NCBI GenBank assembly: GCA_934278925.1
Contig: CAKQWJ010000006.1
Span: 1-64,000, forward strand
Direction: 5' to 3'
Length of the DNA: 64,000 nt
Source: an uncultured Clostridia bacterium
GTDB taxonomy: Bacteria; Bacillota; Clostridia; Peptostreptococcales; Anaerovoracaceae
Below the pieces are notes generated by a model. The model was not told where the DNA came from. It searched no databases and was given only the letters and a program-made list of their open reading frames with translations. Positions 16,868-26,147 of this stretch are shown here, piece after piece. A program made the position numbers and the translations under genes. Each line of letters begins with the position of its first letter. Within the stretch, counting starts at the first letter, position 1.

Positions 16868-18230
16868 GGAGCACCTTCTCGTACATCTTCTTGTACGGCT
16901 GATACCGCATCGGCAGATCCGGCCGTGTCTTCTTATCCACAATCCCCTTGTAGTGGGAGAAGGTATCGAAGCCCCACTTGCCGTGGTAGCTTCCGATTCC
17001 GCTGTCGCCCACGCCGCCAAAGCCCAGCTTGTTGGACGCGATGTGAATGATGGTGTCGTTCACGCAGCCGCCTCCGAATCGGCACCGGGACAGGAAGTAC
17101 TCCGCCACTTTCTTTTTGCCGGTAAAAACATACAGCGCCAGTGGATGAGGCAGTCGATTCAGCGTCTGTACCGCTTCCTCCGTGCTGCGGTAGGTGAGAA
17201 TCGGAAGAATCGGTCCGAAAATCTCTTCTCCCATCACCGGATCGGTCCATTCCACCAAATCCATGATGGTGGGTTCAATCTGCAGAGTTTCCGGGTCGGA
17301 ACCGCCGCCCAGAATTACTTTTTCCGGATCCATCAATCCATTCAGGCGCCGGAAGTGCTTCTCGTTGATGATTTTTCCGTAGTCCGGATTCAGCAGCGCA
17401 TTCGGGGAATATTGTCGGATGGTCTCCGCCTTCAGAGCTTCCGCCAGTTCCTCTCGAACATCCTCGTGGCAATAGATGTAATCCGGTGCGATGCAGGTCT
17501 GACCGCAGTTCAGGAATTTGCCGAATACGATTCGCCGCGCCGCCAGCTTAATGTTGGCCGTCTTGTCCACGATGCACGGGCTCTTCCCTCCCAGCTCCAG
17601 GGCAAACGGGGTCAGGTGCTCTGCCGACTTCTGCATCACCAGCTGTCCCACGCTCTTGCTTCCGGTAAAGAAGATAAAATCAAATTTCGTATCCAGAAGA
17701 TACTGATTCTCCTTCCGTCCGCCGGTCACCACCGCAACGTATTCTTCCGGAAAGCATACTTTTATGATGTTCCGAATCACGGATCCGGTCTCCGGGGAGT
17801 AGGCGCTCGGCTTCACCATCGCCGTATTGCCTGCTGCAATCGCATCGATCAGCGGCTCCATGGTAAGGAGAAACGGATAATTCCACGGGCTCATGATCAG
17901 CACCGTTCCCAGTGGAGACGGCTTCACAAAGCTACGGGAACGAAACTGTGCCAGCGGCGTCCGCACGTTCTTCTCCTTGGCAAAGTGCCGCACATTCCGA
18001 ATCATGTAGGAAATCTCGTCGTACACCATGCCGATTTCACACATAAAGCTCTCGTAGGAGCCCTTTCCCAAATCTGCCTTTAACGCCCGGCAGATGGCAT
18101 CTTCGTACCGACGAATCCCCGCCCGAAGGGTTTTCAGTGCGGAAATTCGATGTCCCACATCCAGCGTGGTGCCGGTAAGAAAATATTGATTCTGCAGATC
18201 TCGAATTCGAATTATTTCTGAGCGATCCAT
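16851..18230 (-). CDS. Class 3-type aldehyde dehydrogenase
   Basis: A 459-residue NAD(P)-dependent aldehyde dehydrogenase that oxidises aldehydes to acids. Key residues: N116 in SPWNYP, the general base E212 in LELGGKSP, and the catalytic cysteine C246 in NCGQTC; the NAD-site FTGS lies at 188-191. Length and the GTVLIMSPWNYP segment fit the class 3 (fatty aldehyde, YwdH-like) group rather than CoA-acylating enzymes. The ATG at 18230 has GAGGGA before it; a further in-frame ATG nine codons upstream is less likely. Diverges from mnmA. Confidence 0.92.
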   Translation of the reverse strand: MDRSEIIRIRDLQNQYFLTGTTLDVGHRISALKTLRAGIRRYEDAICRALKADLGKGSYESFMCEIGMVYDEISYMIRNVRHFAKEKNVRTPLAQFRSRSFVKPSPLGTVLIMSPWNYPFLLTMEPLIDAIAAGNTAMVKPSAYSPETGSVIRNIIKVCFPEEYVAVVTGGRKENQYLLDTKFDFIFFTGSKSVGQLVMQKSAEHLTPFALELGGKSPCIVDKTANIKLAARRIVFGKFLNCGQTCIAPDYIYCHEDVREELAEALKAETIRQYSPNALLNPDYGKIINEKHFRRLNGLMDPEKVILGGGSDPETLQIEPTIMDLVEWTDPVMGEEIFGPILPILTYRSTEEAVQTLNRLPHPLALYVFTGKKKVAEYFLSRCRFGGGCVNDTIIHIASNKLGFGGVGDSGIGSYHGKWGFDTFSHYKGIVDKKTRPDLPMRYQPYKKMYEKVLHVLFR

Positions 18231-18340
18231 AGCTTCCCTCTTTCCCTGCATCTCGGAACGATTTTCTCTTCCGGTTGCAAAATGCCTACCAAAGTGGTAT
18301 CTTATAAAAATAATATATAAATAATTGTACCATGAATCTG

Positions 18341-18349
18341 TGATATAAT
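18341..18349 (+). promoter_or_regulatory. Extended -10 promoter for mnmA
   Basis: TGA-TATAAT forms an extended -10 about 30 bases before the start codon; the -35 region is AT-rich without a clear hexamer. Confidence 0.55.
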
Positions 18350-18378
18350 GAACGAAAAGTAACAAACGGAGGGATTCA

Positions 18379-19452
18379 ATGTCTGAAAAAGTTCTCGTGG
18401 CCATGAGCGGCGGTGTGGATAGCAGCGTTGCGGCTTACCTGATTCGGGAAGCCGGATACGAAGCCACCGGCGTCACCATGCGCCTTTATGATAATGAAAC
18501 CATCGGTATCAGCAGTGCCAAGACCTGCTGCAGCCTGGACAGCATTAACGATGCGGTCAGCGTAGCCAATCGGCTGGGCATCTATTTTCTGGTGTACGAT
18601 TTCCGAGAAGAATTCAAGAAGGAAGTCATCCAGCGCTTCATCGACTCCTACGAACAGGGGATTACCCCGAATCCGTGCGTGGAGTGCAACCGTTACCTCA
18701 AATTCGACCACCTGTATACCGCCGGAAAAGAAATCGACCAGGACTACATCGCCACCGGTCACTATGCCATCATCGAACAGGACCGGGGAACCGGGCGATA
18801 TCTCCTGAAGAAATCCGCCGACCTGAGCAAGGATCAGAGTTACGTGCTCTACTCCCTGACTCAGGATCAGCTCTCCCGCACCCTGTTTCCGCTGGGAGAC
18901 CTCCATAAGACGGAAACCCGCCGAATTGCCGAAGAGCAAGGCTTCATCAACGCCGAAAAACGGGACAGTCAGGACATCTGCTTTATCCCGGATGGGGATT
19001 ACGCCGGCTTTATCGAGAAGTACACCGGCCGAACCTATCCTTCCGGCTATTTCACCGACCGGGAAGGAAATATTCTGGGCGAGCACCGGGGCATCATCCA
19101 CTACACCATCGGACAGCGAAAGGGCTTAGGCCTTGCCCTGAAGAAACCGATGTACGTGCAGGAGCTGGACATGGAGCGCAACCGGGTCATCCTGGGGGAC
19201 AACGCGGATCTCTTTACCCGGGAATTCGACGCCAAGGACTTCAACTGGATTGCCACGGATACCCCGGCCTCCGACATTCGGGCAAAAGCCCGGATTCGCT
19301 ACAAACACAAAGAGGCGGACGCCACCATCGTCCCGACGGGACCGGATACCGTCCATGTAATTTTCGACGAACCGCAGCGGGCCATCACCCGAGGCCAGTC
19401 GGTCGTTCTCTACGACGGCGACTACGTCATCGGCGGCGGAACCATCTGCTAG
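18379..19452 (+). CDS. mnmA: tRNA-specific 2-thiouridylase MnmA
   Basis: MnmA adenylates and then thiolates U34 of tRNA-Lys, -Glu and -Gln, using sulfur relayed from a cysteine desulfurase. The 357-residue protein has the PP-loop SGGVDSS (10-16) and the two catalytic cysteines, C100 in PNPCVECN and C201 in DSQDICFIPDG, at the positions expected for the family. GGAGGG precedes the ATG. It is a single-gene unit closed by a bidirectional terminator. A predicted MnmM, which would act on the same U34 position, is encoded at 44.6-45.1 kb. Confidence 0.96.
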   Translation: MSEKVLVAMSGGVDSSVAAYLIREAGYEATGVTMRLYDNETIGISSAKTCCSLDSINDAVSVANRLGIYFLVYDFREEFKKEVIQRFIDSYEQGITPNPCVECNRYLKFDHLYTAGKEIDQDYIATGHYAIIEQDRGTGRYLLKKSADLSKDQSYVLYSLTQDQLSRTLFPLGDLHKTETRRIAEEQGFINAEKRDSQDICFIPDGDYAGFIEKYTGRTYPSGYFTDREGNILGEHRGIIHYTIGQRKGLGLALKKPMYVQELDMERNRVILGDNADLFTREFDAKDFNWIATDTPASDIRAKARIRYKHKEADATIVPTGPDTVHVIFDEPQRAITRGQSVVLYDGDYVIGGGTIC

Positions 19453-19477
19453 AACCGATTTTGTTTTTACAGAAAAC

Positions 19478-19528
19478 AAAAACAGGAGCGGCTTTGCCGG
19501 AATCTTCCGGAAGTCACTCCTGTTTTTT
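19478..19528. terminator. Bidirectional terminator between mnmA and the WYL regulator gene
   Basis: AAAAACAGGAG (19478-19488) pairs with CTCCTGTTTTT (19517-19527) around an inner TTCCGGAA hairpin; T tracts on both strands. Confidence 0.85.
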
Positions 19529-19531
19529 CGA

Positions 19532-20518
19532 TTATCCTTTTAACACTTTTTGTGCCATCTCCATGTATTCGTCTCGGACGACGGCCGGGGAAATGATCCG
19601 GATTTTTCCGGCGAAACGGAAAATCCAGGAAAAGAAGTTGGGACTGACGGATACCTCCATCGTGGCGAGGAAGTGTTTTTCATCCGTTACCCGCGTGTGC
19701 ACGTCCTCGCCGAAATGGTCGATGACGTACTTCATCACCTCGTTCTCGCATTCCAGGGTCACAATCTGAAGCTCTCCCCGGTACATCTCGAACACCTTCT
19801 GACAATAATCCTCCGGATCCCAGCCCATCGGCTTTTTGGCCGCCGGCAGGTCGGCGATTTCCACGTTGGTCATCCGATCCACCCGGAAAGAGGAAATGTT
19901 CAAGTGCTTGTCTGACCAACCAATCACGTAATAGAAATCATCGTTCCAGAACAGTGTGTATGGACTCAGGCGATAGAGTTCTCCGTTGCCCCGGAGCACC
20001 TTCTCCTTCTCCGCATTGTATTCGAAGTAGTTGAAACGAATCATCTTCTCTTGGCTGATGGCATCGTTAATCAGCTCGATGATATAGTAGATATTCTCGT
20101 TCAGCGCCTTCACGCGGCTTCCGAAGATGAGATGCCGCTGCAGCTCGTTTCGCTGGTTCTCGCTCAAGAATCGGTTCAGTTTCTCGATAAGCTGCTGGCT
20201 CTTCTTCGGTGTGATGAACCGAGAAGAGGATACCGCATCCACCAGAAGCTTCAGCTCCGGAAGTTCGAACTCCCGCGAACCCCAGAAATAGCGATTCGGT
20301 TTGCTCTTGATTTCCACAATATCATAAACGGAATCCTCACCGGTCAGGAATTCCATATCCGTCTTCAAGGTCTTCCGATTGGTTCCAACCCCCTGCGCCT
20401 CCAGATAATCCAACAGATCATAGGTGGATGCGGGATGCCGCTCGTCCGTATTCAGATATAGGTACCGCAGCAGAACGATAATTCGTTTCCGCGTGCTGCA
20501 ATTCGTCAAGTCCCCCAT
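19532..20518 (-). CDS. WYL-domain transcriptional regulator
   Basis: A 328-residue regulator with an N-terminal winged helix (about 1-70) and a central WYL domain (about 130-210, containing the YRLSPYTLFWNDDFYYVIGW segment in two parts), followed by a C-terminal WCX-like region. WYL domains bind nucleic-acid or nucleotide ligands and often control DNA-damage or defence genes; the target here is unknown. The ATG at 20518 has GGAGGTG seven bases before it, so the upstream in-frame ATGs at 20542 and 20539 are rejected. It lies 65 bases after the MalY/PatB gene on the same strand. Confidence 0.88.
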   Translation of the reverse strand: MGDLTNCSTRKRIIVLLRYLYLNTDERHPASTYDLLDYLEAQGVGTNRKTLKTDMEFLTGEDSVYDIVEIKSKPNRYFWGSREFELPELKLLVDAVSSSRFITPKKSQQLIEKLNRFLSENQRNELQRHLIFGSRVKALNENIYYIIELINDAISQEKMIRFNYFEYNAEKEKVLRGNGELYRLSPYTLFWNDDFYYVIGWSDKHLNISSFRVDRMTNVEIADLPAAKKPMGWDPEDYCQKVFEMYRGELQIVTLECENEVMKYVIDHFGEDVHTRVTDEKHFLATMEVSVSPNFFSWIFRFAGKIRIISPAVVRDEYMEMAQKVLKG

Positions 20519-20583
20519 CGGCTGCACCTCCAATTTCATCATAAAAATATACTGTCAGCGGTATGCCGCCTCGTCCGATTCTT

Positions 20584-21759
20584 CTAAAGGGTGTTAATCC
20601 GATCCAGCCGAGCAACAATCTGGCGGACATTGTCCGGGGAGGTTGCCAGGTTCACGCGGATAAAGTTTTCGTACTTATTCCGGCCGAACCACTCTCCGAA
20701 ATCCACTGCCAGGTTGCAAATGTCCCGAATCGTTCGCTCCGTATCCCGGTCCGACAGATAGGCGCTTAAGTCCACCCATGCCAGATAGGTTCCCTCCAGC
20801 GGGGACACAACTGCTTCCGGAAGCTTCTGTTTCAACCCTTTCACCAGAATCTGGTAGTTTCCGTAAATCAGCTGAATGACTTGCTCCAGCCACTCCTTTC
20901 CACCCCGGAATGCCGCCTCGTAAGCGACGTATCCGAAGCTGCTTCCGCTCTGCGTCTTGATCTTTCGCGTCATGGCATCATATTTTGCCCGGAGGGCATC
21001 GTTCGGAATAATCGCCATAGCGTTCTGGCAGCTGGCCAGGTTAAATGTCTTGGATGCAGAAGTCAGCGTAATCAGAATGCTGTCATAATCTCCGGCAGCG
21101 GCAGCGGTAATCTGTCGCTGTCCCGGCATAATCAAATCATGATGAATCTCATCCGCAATGACATAGACCCCGTTCCGCCGGCACACATCCAACAAATTCC
21201 GAAGCTCCTCCTCGTGCCACACCCGGCCCACCGGATTATGCGGGGAGCAGAGGATGAACAGCCTCACGTCCTTCTTCTGCACCGTTGCCTCGAAGCTCTC
21301 CAGATCCATGGTGTAGTATCCGTTTTCGTCTTTCACCAGCGGAACATCCACCAACGTGCGGGACGTGTCCCGAATAGCATTGGCAAAAGGATAATATACC
21401 GGTGACATCAGTGCGACACTGTCTTCAATCTCCGTCAGCATCTGAATAATCCAGTAAATCGCCGGAACCACGCCCGGAGAATATCGAATCCACAACGGAT
21501 TGATTTCATATCCATGCCGTTCTTTCATCCATTGGATAAAAGAATCGGTGAAGGCCTCCGGAATCGAATAGTACCCGTACACGTTATAGTTCACGTATTC
21601 CGTCAATGCCTCCCGGACGCATTCCGGCGCCTCGATATCCATATCCGCCACCCACGCCGGGAGCAAATCCGTGCGGCCGAACTTTTCCTCCAAATCATCC
21701 CACTTTACGCTGTTTGTATTTCTTCGGTCCTTGTATTTCAAAAGACTGTATCTTTCCAT
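20584..21759 (-). CDS. patB: MalY/PatB family PLP-dependent C-S lyase
   Basis: A 391-residue fold-type I PLP enzyme of the MalY/PatB group, which cleaves cystathionine or cysteine C-S bonds (beta-lyase) and can act as an aminotransferase. The family opening WVADMDI (36-42), the PLP aspartate D203 in ADEIHHDL and the lysine K237 in SASKTFNLAS are present, as is the C-terminal arginine segment FIRVNLA. The gene lies 14 bases after a YheO-like regulator gene and is probably controlled by it; methionine supply or cysteine breakdown are plausible roles. Confidence 0.9.
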   Translation of the reverse strand: MERYSLLKYKDRRNTNSVKWDDLEEKFGRTDLLPAWVADMDIEAPECVREALTEYVNYNVYGYYSIPEAFTDSFIQWMKERHGYEINPLWIRYSPGVVPAIYWIIQMLTEIEDSVALMSPVYYPFANAIRDTSRTLVDVPLVKDENGYYTMDLESFEATVQKKDVRLFILCSPHNPVGRVWHEEELRNLLDVCRRNGVYVIADEIHHDLIMPGQRQITAAAAGDYDSILITLTSASKTFNLASCQNAMAIIPNDALRAKYDAMTRKIKTQSGSSFGYVAYEAAFRGGKEWLEQVIQLIYGNYQILVKGLKQKLPEAVVSPLEGTYLAWVDLSAYLSDRDTERTIRDICNLAVDFGEWFGRNKYENFIRVNLATSPDNVRQIVARLDRINTL

Positions 21760-21772
21760 TCTCTCCTCCTGA

Positions 21773-22444
21773 TTACTTTACCTTAAGGCGTTCGATTGGT
21801 TCCAACTCATCATCATTTCGAAGATCCCGCAGGTAATTGTATAGTGTTGCCTGGGATACGGAAATCACTTTGCAAACATAAGGAATCGCATCTTTCACGT
21901 CAAATACGCCCTGAATTCTCAGCCGGCGAATCAGTTCCATCTTTCCTTCTTTCGTGGTCAATTCCACCGGATTCATGGCTTCAGCCGAACGACGGATGAC
22001 ATCCTGCGTCATCTTCTGGATGTAATCTTCTTCCCCCAGCATGTTCTCCTGTTCACCCTCATGCAGATTCACGCGAACCATATTTCCCAGATATTGAAGA
22101 ATTCCATCGATGGTGGAGGTGTCCTGATTCACGCAGAGCATGGCTGCCACATCTCCGTTTTCATCTCGGAACAGCATATGAGAAGCTCGCAGCTTCTTTC
22201 CTTTTCCGGTATGACTTTCAAATCCCACCAGATGATCGTCCTCATCGGACAGTTTCTCGATGGAGCGACTTACATCTTCATCCAGAGGGCATCCCGCCTT
22301 TCGGCCGGTCACATACCCATTTGCAACATAACTGAGTTTCATTTCCTGCAAATCATGAACCGCAACTTCAGTATCGCTTCCCATTATCTTGGAAAGACCT
22401 TTTGCGATATTGGACAGCATATTAATTCGTTCTTCCTGTGTCAT
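21773..22444 (-). CDS. YheO/DauR-like regulator (PAS_6 and HTH_22 domains)
   Basis: A 223-residue regulator with an N-terminal PAS-like YheO domain (about 15-130, with SDTEVAVHDL and the VTGRKAGCPLD loop) and a C-terminal HTH_22 domain (about 155-215; SQATLYNYLRDLRND is the recognition end). DauR, a relative, controls D-arginine catabolism, so this family often governs amino-acid use. It heads an operon with the MalY/PatB gene, and a GTTCG-N9-CGAAC inverted repeat lies in its promoter. A paralogue of the same layout is encoded at 30.2-30.9 kb next to iorAB. Confidence 0.88.
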   Translation of the reverse strand: MTQEERINMLSNIAKGLSKIMGSDTEVAVHDLQEMKLSYVANGYVTGRKAGCPLDEDVSRSIEKLSDEDDHLVGFESHTGKGKKLRASHMLFRDENGDVAAMLCVNQDTSTIDGILQYLGNMVRVNLHEGEQENMLGEEDYIQKMTQDVIRRSAEAMNPVELTTKEGKMELIRRLRIQGVFDVKDAIPYVCKVISVSQATLYNYLRDLRNDDELEPIERLKVK

Positions 22445-22489
22445 ATCATTTACCTTTCCTCTTCACTAGTCGTTGCAATCTGTAAATAA

Positions 22490-22533
22490 ATTATAACACA
22501 TAAACAAAAACTTTGTTCGAATTATTAACGAAC
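22490..22533 (-). promoter_or_regulatory. Promoter and inverted repeat before the YheO-like regulator gene
   Basis: On the minus strand an extended -10, TGT-TATAAT (22498-22490), is preceded by an inverted repeat GTTCG (22515-22519) N9 CGAAC (22529-22533) that covers the -35 region. No good -35 hexamer is seen, which fits an activated or autoregulated promoter. Confidence 0.45.
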
Positions 22534-22568
22534 TTTTCATCACATAATCTTTATCTCCGCAAGAAAAA

Positions 22569-22592
22569 ATGACGTCCCCTCCGGAACGCCAT
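22569..22592 (-). terminator. Intrinsic terminator after the acidic membrane protein gene
   Basis: A 10-bp stem with two G-T pairs (22583-22592 with 22569-22578) and a 4-base loop is followed on the minus strand by TTTTTT. Confidence 0.7.
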
Positions 22593-22612
22593 CCCTATTC
22601 ACAATAATTCTG

Positions 22613-22960
22613 CTAATCGTCGTCTCGAGTCACTTCCACATCGTCCACATCCACGGCATTCGTCTCGTAGACCTGTTCCATCCGATTCGGATCGTCCGTA
22701 CCTTCCGAATAATCCACATCCTCCTCCGGGTAACTTCTGTTTCCGGAATTGCCATATGTTCTGCTTCCCTCATACTCCGACTCGTATTCATCTTCGTGAT
22801 TCCGCTTGTACAGATATTTCTGCACCGCAGAAATCAGTGCGACAATACCCACCACGATCCAAAATACCGGTGTGAACAGAAGCCGCAGAAAAGCGCCCAT
22901 CGTAAAGAGGACCAGCAGCAACAAAATGAAACAGCCAAAATTATTATTTCTGTAATACAT
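22613..22960 (-). CDS. Small membrane protein with acidic C-terminal tail, unknown
   Basis: A 115-residue protein with a hydrophobic N-terminal half (two closely spaced helices, about 9-28 and 31-46) and a long, strongly acidic, tyrosine- and serine-rich tail (50-115) ending VEVTRDDD. I recognise no family. AAGGAG lies five bases before the ATG. It follows the TetR gene by 28 bases and is probably in the same transcript, so it may be a membrane stress or transport accessory under that regulator. The tail composition suggests an unstructured cytosolic domain. Confidence 0.75.
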   Translation of the reverse strand: MYYRNNNFGCFILLLLVLFTMGAFLRLLFTPVFWIVVGIVALISAVQKYLYKRNHEDEYESEYEGSRTYGNSGNRSYPEEDVDYSEGTDDPNRMEQVYETNAVDVDDVEVTRDDD

Positions 22961-22988
22961 AGTACTCCTTTACCGGATGCACCCGCCG

Positions 22989-23570
22989 TTATTTCTTCCG
23001 ACATTGACCGAACAGCAGAGGCATCATCTTCTTGCTGTATTCTCCCAGAGAATATTCTCCATTATTCATACACCAATCGGTTACCAGCGCACGCTCACAG
23101 ATTCCGTACAGCTTCACCATTTCCGTGACGGTAAGATCGTCCCGCAGTTCCCCGCTCTTCTGGCCTTCATCGATAATGCGATTCAAAATTGAAAAGTAGA
23201 ATCGATTCTTGTCCAGCAGGTTGGAGGCGTCCTCCTTCGTCAGCTGAGCCGCATACTGATTCGCAATCAGTCTGTAGTCGAAGTTCTCTCCGATATAGGT
23301 ATGAATTCTATAATTTAAGTACATCAATTTCTCAAAAGAATCCAGATCCGCCGGCATCTGCTCTTCCACATTTCTGTACTCTTCATCAAATATAACAGAT
23401 AACGTGTTCAGTAATGTGTCTTTACTGCGAAAATAATAATAAAAAGTTCCCTTAGATATTCCGGCACTCATAATGATGTCGTTCAGCGTTGTTTTTTCGA
23501 ACCCCTTCTGTGAAAACAAGCTCCAGGATTTGCGGATGATTCGTTCTTTGATGTTTTCTTCTTTTTCCAT
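22989..23570 (-). CDS. TetR/AcrR family transcriptional regulator
   Basis: A 193-residue repressor-type protein with the N-terminal TetR helix-turn-helix (about 15-60), including the GFEKTTLNDIIMSAGISKG stretch and the FYYYFRSKDTLL recognition end, and an all-helical ligand domain. The ATG at 23570 has GGAG six bases upstream; a further in-frame ATG at 23582 would itself contain that ribosome site. The only obvious companion is the acidic membrane protein gene downstream, so the regulon and ligand are unknown. Confidence 0.92.
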   Translation of the reverse strand: MEKEENIKERIIRKSWSLFSQKGFEKTTLNDIIMSAGISKGTFYYYFRSKDTLLNTLSVIFDEEYRNVEEQMPADLDSFEKLMYLNYRIHTYIGENFDYRLIANQYAAQLTKEDASNLLDKNRFYFSILNRIIDEGQKSGELRDDLTVTEMVKLYGICERALVTDWCMNNGEYSLGEYSKKMMPLLFGQCRKK

Positions 23571-23651
23571 TTCTTTCTCCATGCTTTTGGCAACGCATCC
23601 TTTCGCGCGACCATTTTTGACTGCGTTCTATAACATAGTCCAATCGTTTTT

Positions 23652-23679
23652 ATTATAACAGAATTCCCGGTATTTTCAA
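23652..23679 (-). promoter_or_regulatory. Promoter of the TetR gene
   Basis: TTGAAA (23679-23674) and TGT-TATAAT (-10 at 23657-23652) are 16 bases apart on the minus strand. Confidence 0.6.
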
Positions 23680-23685
23680 TACCAA

Positions 23686-23716
23686 AAGGGCCGCCGTACT
23701 TTCACAGCAGCCCCTT
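23686..23716 (-). terminator. Terminator after the arg operon
   Basis: A stem of about 12 bp with one bulged G and several G-T pairs ends in TTTTGG on the minus strand, 31 bases beyond argF. Confidence 0.65.
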
Positions 23717-23747
23717 CGAAAAAGAGTAAGTGTCGTATGTCCGGCAG

Positions 23748-24734
23748 CTAGATTACCGCTGCCATAATTGCTTTAATGGTGTGCATGCGATTTTCCGCTT
23801 CCTGGAAAACGATGGACTGCGGACCTTCAAAGACTTCCTCGGTCACTTCCAGCGAATCGATTCCGTATTTTTTGCAGACTTCTTTTCCCACCTGCGTATC
23901 GGTGTTGTGATATGCCGGAAGACAGTGCATGAAGACACAATCCGGTCCCGCCGCATCCATCAGTTCCTGGGTCACCCGATACGGATACAAATCCTTGAAA
24001 CGGTAGTTCCATTTCTCCTCCGGTTCTCCCATGGATACCCATACGTCGGTGTAGATAACATCCGCATCCTTTACCGCATCCATCGGATCCGCATTCATCT
24101 CAATGATTGCCCCCGTTTCCTTGGCGATTTCCCGGCATTGATCGATCAGCGGCTGCGGCGGATAGTATTCGTCCGGTGCACATGCCACGAAATGAAGTCC
24201 CATCTTCGCGCAGCCGATCATCAGAGAATCGCCCATGTTGTAACCGGCATCGCCCATGTACACCAGCTTGATGCCCTTCAGCTTGCCGAAATGCTCTTCG
24301 ATGGTGAGAAAATCCGCCAGAATCTGTGTCGGGTGATACTCGTTGGTCAGGCCGTTAATCACCGGAACTTTGGAATACTTCGCCAGAGTTTCCACGCGGC
24401 TCTGTTCGAATCCGCGATACTCAATGGCGTCGAACATTCCGGCAAGAACCCGAGCGGTGTCTGCCAAAGTTTCTTTTACGCCGATCTGGGATCCGCTGGC
24501 CAGATACGTACTTCCCATTCCAAGGTCGCTGGCCGCCACCTCAAAGGAACAACGGGTACGGGTACTGCTCTTCTCGAAGATCAGCGCAATATTTTTCCCC
24601 TCATGTGTCTTATGGAGCTTTCCGTCCTTCTTCTCCGCTTTCAATTCCGCAGAGAAATCCAGCAGATACTGAATCTCCTCCGGCGTAAAATCCAGCAGTG
24701 TCAGGAAATCCCTTCCTTTCAGATTAATACTCAT
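23748..24734 (-). CDS. argF: Ornithine carbamoyltransferase
   Basis: Catalyses ornithine + carbamoyl phosphate to citrulline. The 328-residue protein has the carbamoyl-phosphate motif STRTRC (57-62), the HPTQ segment (134-137), the ornithine loop DVWVSMG (230-236) and the HCLP signature (270-273). The ATG at 24734 overlaps the argH stop as ATGA, and GGGAG stands seven bases before it; the in-frame ATG at 24740 is too close to that site. Last gene of an argG-argH-argF operon. An arginine deiminase pathway role would need arcA and arcC, which are not here. Confidence 0.95.
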   Translation of the reverse strand: MSINLKGRDFLTLLDFTPEEIQYLLDFSAELKAEKKDGKLHKTHEGKNIALIFEKSSTRTRCSFEVAASDLGMGSTYLASGSQIGVKETLADTARVLAGMFDAIEYRGFEQSRVETLAKYSKVPVINGLTNEYHPTQILADFLTIEEHFGKLKGIKLVYMGDAGYNMGDSLMIGCAKMGLHFVACAPDEYYPPQPLIDQCREIAKETGAIIEMNADPMDAVKDADVIYTDVWVSMGEPEEKWNYRFKDLYPYRVTQELMDAAGPDCVFMHCLPAYHNTDTQVGKEVCKKYGIDSLEVTEEVFEGPQSIVFQEAENRMHTIKAIMAAVI

Positions 24735-26125
24735 TCCCATTCTCCCTTTTCTTCCTCTAGTATATCTCGAACTGCTTGAATCTGCGCTTCCACAGACTCC
24801 ACGGAAGTCCCGCCTTCCGAATTTCTTCTTTTTACGCAGTTGATTAAATCGATGGCATCGTACAGATCCTGATCAAACATATCCGAGTACTTCTGATACT
24901 CTTCCAACGGAAGGTTCTCCAGCACCATTCCGCTCTTCACGCAATCCGAAACGATGGTTCCGGTGATTTTGTACGCCTCGCGGAACGGCATGCCCTTCTT
25001 GGTGAGGTAGTCCGCCAGATCCGTCGCGTTGATGAATCCCTTCTGTGCCGCATGCATCATATTCTCTTCATTGGCCTTCATCTCTCGAATCATCGGAGCG
25101 AATACCTGAAGGCATATTTTTGCCGTATCGATGGCATCGAACACCGGCTCCTTATCCTCCTGCATATCCTTATTGTATGCCAGCGGGATGCCCTTTAACA
25201 CGGTGAGCAGGGACATCAAATCGCCGTACACTCTCCCCGTCTTCCCCCGGGCCAGCTCCGCCATATCCGGATTCTTTTTCTGCGGCATGATGGAGGAACC
25301 GGTGGTAAAGCTGTCGCTCAGCTCTACGAATTTGAATTCCCAGCTGGACCAGAGAACCACTTCCTCTGCCAGTCGAGAGAAATGCATCATCAAGATGGAC
25401 AGCGCGCTGAGAAGCTCCACGCTGTAATCCCGGTCGGAAACCCCATCCAGACTGTTCAAACAGATGGAATCGAATCCCAGTCCTTTTGCCTCCATCCGGC
25501 GATCCGTCGGGTAGGTGGTACCTGCAAGCGCACAGCACCCAATTGGGGATACGTTGGTCCGCTTATACACATCCTTCAGGCGGTCCAAATCCCGCAGATA
25601 CATCATGGCATACGCCATCAGATGATGTCCGAAGGTAATCGGCTGGGCCCGCTGCAGGTGGGTGTATCCCGGCATCACGGTCTTCTTGTATTCCTCCGCC
25701 TTGTCGGTCAGCGCTTCCACCATTTCCAGCACCAGCTGCTGCAGCTCTTCAATCGCTTCCTTTACGTACATCCGAAGGTCCAAGGCCACCTGATCGTTTC
25801 GGCTCCGTGCGGTGTGAAGCATCTTTCCTTCCGCTCCGATGCGTTCGGTCAGCGCCCCTTCGACGAACATGTGTACGTCCTCGGCGGTGAGATCCACCTC
25901 CAGCTTTCCGCTCTCCAGATCCTCCAGGATTCCTTCCAGCCCTTCGATAATGTGATCCTTGGCCGCAACCGGAATGATGCCCTTTGCCGCCAACATCTCC
26001 GCATGCATTATCGATCCGGTGATGTCCTGTCTGTACAGTCTCTGATCGAAAGGAATCGACGCATTGAATTTATCGGCAATTTTGTTCAACTCTCCGGCAG
26101 TGCGGCCGGCCCACATTTTCTTCAT
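24731..26125 (-). CDS. argH: Argininosuccinate lyase
   Basis: Splits argininosuccinate into arginine and fumarate, the last step of arginine synthesis. The 464-residue homotetrameric enzyme carries the SRNDQV segment (108-113), the catalytic histidine H156 in MPGYTHLQRAQP, and the superfamily signature GSSIMPQKKNPD (276-287). TAGGAG precedes the ATG at suitable distance. It starts 22 bases after argG and is coupled to argF. Confidence 0.97.
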   Translation of the reverse strand: MKKMWAGRTAGELNKIADKFNASIPFDQRLYRQDITGSIMHAEMLAAKGIIPVAAKDHIIEGLEGILEDLESGKLEVDLTAEDVHMFVEGALTERIGAEGKMLHTARSRNDQVALDLRMYVKEAIEELQQLVLEMVEALTDKAEEYKKTVMPGYTHLQRAQPITFGHHLMAYAMMYLRDLDRLKDVYKRTNVSPIGCCALAGTTYPTDRRMEAKGLGFDSICLNSLDGVSDRDYSVELLSALSILMMHFSRLAEEVVLWSSWEFKFVELSDSFTTGSSIMPQKKNPDMAELARGKTGRVYGDLMSLLTVLKGIPLAYNKDMQEDKEPVFDAIDTAKICLQVFAPMIREMKANEENMMHAAQKGFINATDLADYLTKKGMPFREAYKITGTIVSDCVKSGMVLENLPLEEYQKYSDMFDQDLYDAIDLINCVKRRNSEGGTSVESVEAQIQAVRDILEEEKGEWE

Positions 26126-26147
26126 ATTATATATCTCCTAAAATCTA